This document shows positions 55,802 to 64,000 of a DNA stretch of 64,000 nucleotides, piece by piece (positions within the stretch are counted from its first letter, which is position 1; each line of letters begins with the position of its first letter). A model generated the notes under the pieces. The model had not been told where the DNA came from, did no database searches, and saw only the letters and a program-made list of their open reading frames with translations. The stretch is taken from the NCBI GenBank assembly GCA_003640385.1, contig RCAB01000007.1, positions 62,001-126,000 on the forward strand, in the 5' to 3' direction. Source of the stretch: Setaria digitata (Eukaryota; Nematoda; Chromadorea; Rhabditida; Setariidae). Made by a program: the position numbers and the translations under genes.

Positions 55802-57643
55802 ATGGGCGAAAGAAATAAATGCCGTGCTTTTATTACTGGTATTCTAACTATATTAACATCCATCTATATGGTAACTTTCGAAATCTCCTTGCTTTTTTAG
55901 TCTAGTTTCTCTAATATTTTTTAATATCATCATTTAATAAAGAATTACGATTAGGTTGTCAAAATTATCAACACTTCCAGATTATTGGCCTTGTAGTAGT
56001 TGGATTAAGTCTATGGTTCCGACTAGATCCGACATTTGAAGAAAAAATGCGACAAAATATTATGCGCATTGAAAATGGCAATGCACAAATGAATGAAGTT
56101 AAAAAGCAAATTCGATTAAGTGTAAGAATTACTCTTGAAATTATAGAATCTGATTTGCTAAAGATATCTTCTGAAAGATGTTTGTCTCTAACAAATCAGA
56201 CTCGAATTTAAATTTATTTTACAGAAAAGACTCGTCTATACTAATTTGGCTTTCTTCTAATTAATGGCTACTCTACTGCCTGCTTGAAAAGGATTCATTA
56301 TCCGGATTACACAACCTGGTAAAGTGTAATATACCCCACTAACGGTATTAAAGATGAACTTATAAATATTACAGCTATCAATTTCATTCTGGGTAATTTG
56401 TGGTTGTGGACTTACAGCTGCTATAATTGGCTTGATTGGCGTATGTGGAACCATATTTATCAGCCGTGCAGCGCTTATCATTAATTTAATTATATCAGTA
56501 CTACTGATAGCTATTGAAATCGCTATTGCTGTTTTTATCCTTATGTATAGAGTAACGGTATGATTTCATTTAAGCAATTTTATCTCACAAGAAATGAGAG
56601 CAAGTAATAAAATTAATATAAAATTGACTTCAGTTGAAATATTTGTTTTTTCTTTTTCCTTCATTATGATCTCAATAAAACAAGTTTTCAAAAATTAGAA
56701 AAAAATTGTCTAAATTGTATGAGATCAAAAATTTCTACAAACTTAATAGTTCTTTTTCTTTTTGAAAATCTAAATGAAATATGTTTTCGAGAAATCCTCA
56801 GATAGAACTTGTATGAAAACTTTTGTAGATCGAGGGGACAGTAATACAATATGTCAATTTATCGGATGAAATGGATGGACGGTTAGATGACATGAACACC
56901 ATCAGATCGAGGGTTTGTTATTTAAATAATTGAGGAAAGAAATATTGCGTGGTGATTTGTCAGTTTAAAATATCGTAAGCAGTGGCAATCAATCTGAGCT
57001 GGTTAAAATAGACATGAAATATACATTTCAGTACAATTGCTGTAGTACGAAATATAGTATTCTGGCAATGTGTACAACAGTTGATCAGGTAAGAAATAAT
57101 AATTATTTCATAGGTAAGTCGTTTAATTAAAGAGAAAGAAGTGAAGAAACAAATAAGCATGAGTAAAATGAATTAAATTAAAACAAATTTCTAGCGTTTA
57201 ATTTTTATCAAAAAAAAAAACCAATTAAGATTTAGTGAAATTTTCAAAGTGTGACTAATTTTTTTCCCAACTTGACGGTTCCAAAATGAAATATTTTATA
57301 ACCTGAATGCTCCTAGTTTCTGCATCACTATCAGATTTCCGAAATTGAAAATCAGTTGTAATTTCTTCCAGCATATCAAGTCATGTCAAAATCTGTTGCA
57401 AATAAATAATTATCACGCAAGTTTAGACGAATAGAAAATAATTTGCAAAAAAAAGTAACATCAGAATGTAAGTAACTCTGTTTAAGATAGTTTGATAGTA
57501 AATTTCAGTCCACTTGTACAACAGCAGTTTGGGAACATCTGGAGTCTATTCTGATACTAGCGGGCTATTTTACCGCAGGTATCATTATCCAACAAATTTT
57601 AACAATTATTGTATGTATCACAAAGATTGCTTCGGGTGTTTGA
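55802..57643 (+). CDS. tetraspanin family membrane protein
   Basis: Seven exons, all in phase 0, give 237 aa: 55802-55870, 55981-56121, 56375-56557, 56829-56912, 57032-57088, 57372-57416, 57509-57643. The layout is that of a tetraspanin: a short N-terminus (MGERNKCRAF), TM1 at about residues 10-36, a small loop, TM2 and TM3 within one exon (about 71-130, Gly/Ile-rich with WVICGCGLTAAIIGL), a large extracellular loop of about 80 residues, and TM4 (LILAGYFTAGIIIQQILTII) with a very short tail. The loop carries YNCCS where the family has CCG, further cysteines, and a possible N-glycosylation site (NLS). Such proteins organise partner proteins in plasma-membrane microdomains. The intron after 57416 must begin GCAAGT to keep the frame. 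AATAAA at 57735 fits the 3' end. The specific tetraspanin subfamily is not recognised. Confidence 0.82.
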
Positions 57644-57734
57644 TAATGTACTGATCTGATTTAGTGATAATTACAATAGTCAAAACGACTCCATCAAGCT
57701 GATTATCGTTTTAACTGTCTCTTCTGTTAGTGGT

Positions 57735-57740
57735 AATAAA
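57735..57740 (+). promoter_or_regulatory. poly(A) signal of the tetraspanin gene
   Basis: AATAAA lies 92 bases after the tetraspanin stop codon, a usual spacing for a short 3' UTR. Confidence 0.6.
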
Positions 57741-58829
57741 ATAACATCCCCCAACACAATTTATGAATTTTCATAGCGATTTATTGGAATTTAAAAATTT
57801 ATCATTTTCTTATTGGATAAACAGGTGCTTCTGTTCATGATCATACTGATTCCGTGATCATTTATCTGATAATGTTAATCCGATAAATTCTAATATTACT
57901 TCTATCAAAGCAGTGGTCTTAGCTTACTTTAACCTTTTGATAAGTGATAGCAGAAAATGCACAAAAAACATTGTACTAGGAACTTTTATGTTTTTCTTTG
58001 CTTCCATAATAATCAGAAATAGTGGATACCTGAAACCAATTCAAAATTATTTATTTTCTGTATTGACCTTCTCGAGTTCTCAAATATGGACTTGCTGGCA
58101 AATTGAAATGTCGCAAACATTTAAAAACTTTACCTTCCGTTTTATGCCCTTTTTTTGTAAAACATAGAAAATTTTGGAATGAAAAGTAATTAATTAAAAA
58201 CTGAATAGACAGGAAACCGAATGAAAATTTTATTTACAAGAAAAGACGAGGTAGTGGTTTATTATAAATACTTTCATACATATTCATTAAGCAATTCAGT
58301 TATTTGCATTGACAACTGAATTAGGTTCAAAACAAATGATTGAATTTATTTAGAAAAGTGTACACATTTATTAAGGCATTTGCACACCTGCATGCATCTG
58401 CTTTAGTCATTTCAGAGCAATTAACATTTCTGACAAATTATAAGCATGCAGGTGGATATTTTCAGGTGGATTTTATCACACATGCATTGAAAAAGCTATA
58501 ATTAACCACACTTCTGATCCAATCATTTACTTTCTCTAGGATAATCGATTTTCCAGGAAGATACATAACGATCTGAATCAATCAAGTGATTCTATTCTAA
58601 TTTATAAAAAGAAAATTAATGTTTCCATTCAATTTCTAACAAAATATAGTGTGTAAAAATTAAGAAGATAATTCCAACAACATTTACATCATGTAGCATG
58701 GAAAAATGCAAAAATTACATGGAAAAATCAATCGACTCCCTCTAAATTTGAGGTAGTAATAGTTTTTTCTTAAATTTAATTTACTCATTTGAAAATATTT
58801 TCCTAGTGATGGAATTGAATAGCAACTTT
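57741..58829. other. convergent intergenic stretch
   Basis: No supported gene in this AT-rich sequence between the tetraspanin (plus) and the minus-strand genes. The notable structure is an 11-bp inverted repeat at 58385-58454, listed separately. Confidence 0.5.
58385..58454. repeat. 11-bp perfect inverted repeat
   Basis: CACCTGCATGC at 58385-58395 and GCATGCAGGTG at 58444-58454 are perfect inverted arms separated by 48 bases. It could form a stem-loop in a read-through transcript or be a paired binding site (each arm holds the E-box CACCTG or CAGGTG). It lies between convergent genes. Confidence 0.65.
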
Positions 58830-58830
58830 T

Positions 58831-59019
58831 TTATTTATCTAGGTAATTAATAACTTCTTGTAAATTTAGTGGTTTAGATAAGGCATTAAAATCAGATTGT
58901 ATACTTCTCTGAGCTTCCACAGCAGATCTGATGTCCTTCTTCGTTCTAAGCAGACAACCAGTCAGGTGTGAGCAATTAATTGAACTATATTGGTCAGAAA
59001 GATGAGCTATGAATAGCAT
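58831..59019 (-). CDS. candidate small ORF or terminal exon
   Basis: A minus-strand frame of 62 codons reads like a real protein: its second half (TKKDIRSAVEAQRSIQSDF, then LNLQEVINYLDK) is charged and helical, and it ends in a TAA that overlaps an AATAAA poly(A)-type signal. An ATG at 59019 would make it a complete 62-aa protein. Alternatively, acceptors CATAG (exon from 58999) or TTAG inside the frame would make it the last exon of a longer transcript. It lies about 220 bases past the stop of the potassium channel on the same strand, but I found no phase-compatible splice to that gene. No family was recognised. Confidence 0.35.
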   Translation of the reverse strand: MLFIAHLSDQYSSINCSHLTGCLLRTKKDIRSAVEAQRSIQSDFNALSKPLNLQEVINYLDK

Positions 59020-59227
59020 TAAAAAATCATGTGTTATTCATTATGATGCTGTCAATAAACGAATTAATAATCGTTCTAGACAGATCAAGTTTAAAAGTTC
59101 GTGATATCACAATTACTGTATTTTAATTCAAAGTGTCTTAAACAGATTAGCTAGCTCAAATCAAGCACTTTAAATAACAATAATGTGAAAATGATTGCAA
59201 AGTAAAGTTCAGGAAAAACGTTTTAAC

Positions 59228-59233
59228 TTTATT
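59228..59233 (-). promoter_or_regulatory. poly(A)-type signal just after the channel stop
   Basis: AATAAA on the minus strand begins only four bases past the TAA at 59238-59240. If used, the 3' UTR would be about 20-30 bases, which is unusually short. Longer alternatives further downstream are possible. Confidence 0.4.
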
Positions 59234-59237
59234 TAAC

Positions 59238-62200
59238 TTAATTGTTGATCGTAGCCATTCGTCGTCGACGATTTACTCGTTTGTATTCATGTTTTTCATT
59301 ATCATAATTACGTGAGAAGTTTTCGACAATCATAGTTATTGGGAAAGCTAAGACCAATACACCTGATATACTGGCGCAACTGGCGATCAGTTTACCAACT
59401 GAAAAAAAAAAAGAGAAGATTCAACGTAACTTTTGTGAGTTCTTAAATTTTTAACCGAAGATGTAAATGCTCTTGTGTTTGAATGCTTTCTCCAGAACAA
59501 ATAATATTAAAATTACACAATGTTTCTGGATAATAATCACCGTATCCAACAGTTGTCATTGTAACAATACACCTGAAATGAAACAAGTGCTGCAAATCGT
59601 TTAATCATTTTTTAGGCATTATAGCCAGTTAAATACAAATATTAGGATGTGGAGAAAGGCGATATAGCATTTAGATAATTTCTCTAAGTTTAAATTAGAT
59701 TATCGGTAAATAGATTCATGCCTTTTAAAATGGCTATAAAATTGTAATTATATTATATAGTGTAAGTAGTATGTTGTAATTATAGAGTTCTGCTCCAACT
59801 TTACATATGCGGAAAAATCATGATGAAATATAATTTGGAATGCAAAACTATGAAACCCACCACCAACCGGCATGTGGAATTGATTTAAATTTTGTATTTG
59901 GTTCATCACGTTCAGCGAAATACATCAAAGTTGAAAAGAATATAACTGTTGTTAACAGAAATAGTATAAGCATTGATAACTCCGGTAGACTGTAAAATTT
60001 GTACGTGGAATTAGAAATCAATTAATTAATAAATGAAATAATTTTATGTGTTACGAATTAGTAACCAGTTACATGACGATTATATGAATTTTTCACTAAA
60101 GATTTACCTAGTTTTAACTGTAGTACCAAATGATTTTAGACCACTAGAATATCGGGCAAGCTTGAATATTCGTGCTACTCGCATAATCCGTACAACACGC
60201 ATAACCGTTGCTAAACCACGAAAATCACCAAATGTATGTATCCCAAAGCCTGAAAATAACCAGAAGTTTAAAATGTATCGTTCAGCTTCTATTTCAGTTT
60301 CTTTTCAATCAGTATGCCCTTCATCATTTTTTTGTGTCTTTGCTTCATTCATTAGACTAAGTTCCTATTCGATTGAAAAGTTCGACGATTGTTTCTATGA
60401 GAAGAAATGCTCCTAAGAAAAGAAGCCAAGAAGATGTAAAGCAAGGAGTGCTTACTACTATATCATAAAAATTAAGAGCCAATACCTCAGACTACGAAAT
60501 AAAAAAAAGACATGTGGATGAGTATGCATGCTTGAAAATAATTAGGGAAGTGAAGCAGATGGGACAAACTGCTCGTTCAGGTGGAATGAGATCAAGTTTG
60601 TTTAGCGGAAAGTTACCTGTGCTGACGACAGAGAAGATGCGAGACGTTGACAAATACAGTATCTGCACTGATATTTAGAAACTACTCCTTGGTAACTACT
60701 GCTTCTAAGCTAGGACTTATCGATATGTGTACGAGCTGGATGAACTTATTTCTAAGATCTCAGTTCTTTTCAAGAGTTTTATTATGAACTGCGTGGAAGA
60801 GCCAGAACATAGGATATTTTAGCATCAACAATCATAAGCTAATAAGCTATTAAATAGATGGACGGCTAGTTTTTAATTAAAAGCATACCAATTTTTAAAT
60901 CTCAACTACTACATACAATGCTTTTAATTATCTTTTTTTTTTTTTCTTCTTTAGGCAAATAATAATAAAATAAAATAAACTGTTTATTTTTGATATAAAT
61001 AAAAGCAAATTTGAAATAAAAATGGAAAATGAAACAATTTGAGAGCTGATATTTACAAAAAAAAAAAAATAGAAAAAATTTCTCTGCATGACTTTAGCAG
61101 AATAAAAGATTGAAATGGCACTTATAACCTTTCGCTATTTTCATAAATGGAACATAGAGTGCAGATGGCATTTAAGTTTCAAAAGCTCTTTGAAAAAAAA
61201 AAAAAGGCTTATTTGAAATTCCTTTCACTTCAGTTAATATTGCTATGCTCATAAATACGCCTTATTCATTTATGCAGCTGCTGTAACAGATACATTATAC
61301 CTATCATTGTGATATAAGGTAATATATTTCAGCAGTATGACAGTGAAAAAGGCCATGGTATTACTGTGCAGTTACGATAGAAAGGTTTTTTGATAAGTGA
61401 TTGTAATTGCAGTTGCCAATGTTCGCATCACTAAGTGTTGAGCATTTTTTAATCATGAACTTACGAATTTAGCATTCAGTTAATGAAATCTTCAAAGATA
61501 ATGTATTACCGCAGGCTGAAAGTAAAATTTCCACGTAAAATGGTATAATGGTTAAGCTATCGATGACATTCAGTGGTTGTAATAAAAAATTTTTTTTTCG
61601 CGCACAAACAATAAATCGAGCGAAATATTCGAATGTAAACCAGATTATACAAGTCTGAAATTAAAGCTGAGATTAAAATTTAAATTTAAACAATCTTGCA
61701 GCCAAGCTTCCCTCATTAGCTAATTAATGAGGTAGGAAAATTGTTAAACTTTCAGCGGGCATGATGTTTTTGATATTTAGAAATTCTTATCTGTTCGTCA
61801 TCTGTATATCATTTTTTTTTTTTTTGTATAAACAACCATTTGAGTGAATTTAAGCCGAATCAGCTTCTCCTAATTATTGGCCCCATAAATGGCGTGTCCC
61901 ATCAACTTTTCAAATGAACGCAATTGCGCACTATTTCTGCGCTAACCGTCGAGTAATTTTAGAAGGAAATTTAGAATTACTTTTAAAAATTATGAGCACA
62001 ACATACCAATTCAACAAATTCCAAAGTAGAATGAGGTCGAAAATCAAATTTTGCACCTGTAATGGTTGCATTATAATTAACAGTTTGCCATTCCGACGTT
62101 GAACCAAGTATCATACCGGTCACTGATGCTAGTACCATGATTATGCTTACTAATGCGAAAATCTGCAAAGATAATAAGAATTACATGGCAGTAAAAATAA

Positions 62201-62870
62201 AACAAAACAAACTTTTGATTCCCTAAATATTGAAATATGAAATACTGAATAGAATATTTGCATTAAGGCATGAATTAGTGGATTCATAATAGAATATTCA
62301 TTCCTTTATAGAGAAAAAAATTGAAGTGAAAAGTGAATCCGCCATTGGAATTGAAAAGAGTTTAATGCATTCATGGTTCCAAGTGGTATTATTTTGAATT
62401 GAAAAGAAACCTTAGCAGCAGTACTTGTATCGGGATCCTCCATTAAAAGCCATAACTTACGTCGTTGGTCGTCCCAACAAACCCCATCAAACTGGTCACC
62501 TTTAATGTTATAAATAATTAAATGAAATTTTAAACCAATTAATCAGATTCAAAGGATTTATGGAAATTTGATTTCTGATTTATAGAATGTATTTTGGGAA
62601 ATATACAATGAATTGAATTTCTACTTATTTCTAGCATGATATCAATTTTCCGATTTTTCATTTTAGTCGAGATTAATTTAGTCCAATAGATATCAGTATC
62701 CAGATCTTCAAATTTGAGTTTTTCCAACAATATCAACTAAGCAATACTTAGACTTTTAAATTTTAGCAAGCTAACCGTAGTTGATAGATTCCTTGTTTCC
62801 ATTCGGTGTTTCATCATCCCCTTCACTTTCTCCGGTTGCCATCGTCATGCAGCACGGAGCAAAAAAATCT
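59238..62870 (-). CDS. Kv2/Shab-like voltage-gated potassium channel (N-terminus missing)
   Basis: Eight exons, high to low coordinates, join in phase to 323 codons: 62776-62870, 62411-62499, 62007-62162, 61510-61654, 60108-60249, 59861-59989, 59517-59572, 59238-59398. They begin at the end of the T1 domain (FFAPCC, the zinc-site CC of non-Shaker channels) and continue through QFDGVCWDDQRRKLW, S1, a loop with a glycosylation site (NAT), S2 (WFTFEYFARF), S3 (NVIDSLTIIPFYVEI), S4 with Arg/Lys every third residue (RVVRIMRVARIFKLAR), S5, the KFKSIP turret and WW, the selectivity filter TVGYGD and S6. The KFKSIP...WW stretch, TVGYGDYYP-TL-GK and the RRKLW/STAAK linker resemble Kv2 most closely. 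S6 has AFPITMIVENF where most Kv channels have a PxP (ALPIPIIVNNF), so the second proline is lost. The C-terminus is short (about 22 residues past S6, ending MATINN). It is a membrane potassium channel for repolarisation; T1 exons lie beyond the window or were missed. Confidence 0.9.
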
Positions 62871-64000
62871 CTGAACAGAACTATCATTGAAACTACTATT
62901 AACCTAGTTTTCGAAAGATGCTTTAGATCATGAAATTCCAAACTTATAGTTCTAGTCAATGTATTCATGATAATTGGCAAAACTTTTCCCAAAGGAACAT
63001 TAATTAAAACTGTCAAGTTGCATTTAAATGTATCATTTAGATCATATTATTTAACAGAATTTCATTCTGTAAAACTTTAAATATATTTTCATTAATCAAT
63101 ATTTTCTTGATATTAATTTTCATTTTAAAGCATAGACTTTTAAATATAAGGATTTGCCAGAGCCAACTGATTGCTTACGTTAATTCTCCCATTGTTTTTT
63201 TTTTTAAGAAATGTGAATGACTCAAACAGCGTACCATGCTAACTTTTAAAAAAAAAATCAAAAAAATAACAAATATGCTTTAACAAAGTGATGAAAAGAC
63301 CATTTAAAAGAGTCGAAATTAAGCAAAAGAGATGAACATTACAAACTAAAAAATATTCAACAATTTACAGTCTTCAAGAAAGGAATTTTTTTTTTCTGGA
63401 ACTTAAAATTCATCTTAAATATCGAGTTGAAAACTTTCGCCATTTTTGCATTGCCTCAAAATTCCCATATGAAATATTTTAGTCTGTATAATCAGAACTA
63501 GCTGTCTTCCATGTTCATGTGTTTATACCGTGTTTGTTGATGTTTTAGATTTTGCTTTTTGCAATACTTCAGTTCAAAAAAAAAAATTATTTTCCGTGAA
63601 ATGTAAGATCCCAAAGATCCCATCCGTAACTTTCCGATAATTAATGGATTTGTTTCTGTAGTTTTGAATTGATGAATGTAGCAAGATTACTTAAATATCA
63701 CTTAATTCTCTAGACGTATTCGTTTTAAAGTTTTACGGATTGATTGCTTCTCAGTTCTTAGGAATTTAATGCTAAATTAGAGACTGAATGAACAGTGATT
63801 GAAGATTGATGATTGAAGAGATCTGAACAGCAGTTCATTCATTCAGCAATAAAAAAATTTTAATAACTTTTTAATCCTCCAGAAATCAAGCTCTTTGTAA
63901 AGTCTTTCGGAACAGATGTCACCCGATCGATGAAAATGTCCGGTTGTCAGGAAATCATATATCGGTTCAAATAATTTTCCAGATCGCTCGAAAAAATATT
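62871..64000. other. intron or upstream part of the potassium channel gene
   Basis: No T1-domain exon was recognised here on the minus strand. The sequence is AT-rich with short homopolymers. As the first visible channel exon starts with one base completing a split codon, this stretch is most likely an intron leading to exons outside the window. Confidence 0.55.

Noticed and set aside
39660..57643. Operon of the three plus-strand genes
   Set aside because: Gaps of 3.6 and 1.2 kb and no clear TTTCAG trans-splice acceptor directly before the kinase or tetraspanin start codons make this unsupported.
57913..58167. 84-codon frame after the tetraspanin as a further gene
   Set aside because: It has no ATG at its start, has AT-rich residue bias (Phe, Ile, Asn), and lies past the tetraspanin poly(A) signal with no splice or family evidence.
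58747..58768. let-7-like seed TGAGGTAGTA
   Set aside because: Only about the first 10 bases match let-7, the rest differs, and I could not find a convincing opposite arm for a hairpin on either side.
60357..60491. Hydrophobic minus-strand frame (EVLALNFYDIVVS...) inside the S3-S4 intron of the potassium channel, as an extra exon
   Set aside because: It needs phase 0, but the preceding exon ends in phase 1, and that phase hits a stop at once. The flanking exons already join perfectly into the S3-S4 linker.

Overview
The window is eukaryotic nuclear DNA from an animal. Genes are split into many exons of about 50-350 bp with GT-AG introns and nematode-like TTTCAG acceptors. The background is very AT-rich, with a long A/T homopolymer roughly every kilobase. 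Protein content (a TNNI3K-type ankyrin kinase, a tetraspanin, a Kv2/Shab-like potassium channel, a zeste-type Myb/SANT protein) together with this architecture suggests a nematode, probably a clade III/filarial type. That assignment is inference, because no species marker is present.

Region by region. Positions 1 to about 33.6 kb form a gene-poor, AT-rich desert with homopolymers, a few short repeats and one candidate terminal exon near 29.8-30.0 kb. From about 33.6 to 39 kb the base composition is visibly less AT-rich. This part holds an intact tRNA-Leu(CAG), simple repeats and candidate 5' exons. From 39.1 to 43.9 kb lies a plus-strand gene for a protein with two zeste-type Myb/SANT-like DNA-binding domains; a one-base N with a near-perfect 147-bp duplication lies in it and looks like an assembly join. 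From 47.46 to 54.57 kb a complete 19-exon TNNI3K orthologue can be read (888 aa), with a possible alternative C-terminus. From 55.80 to 57.64 kb lies a 7-exon tetraspanin. Facing it on the minus strand, from 59.24 kb to beyond 62.87 kb, is a Kv2/Shab-like potassium channel whose N-terminal (T1) exons lie outside the window or were not found.

The genes do not form an evident pathway. The three plus-strand genes are 1.2-3.6 kb apart and I see no clear trans-splice acceptor directly before their start codons, so I do not call an operon. All exon boundaries were placed by eye from reading frame, splice signals and family conservation. No viral, CRISPR or transposase-encoding element was recognised. 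I found no convincing new biological system. The most useful leads are the assembly duplication, two GC-AG introns, alternative ends of the kinase and zeste-like genes, and a few unexplained candidate exons.
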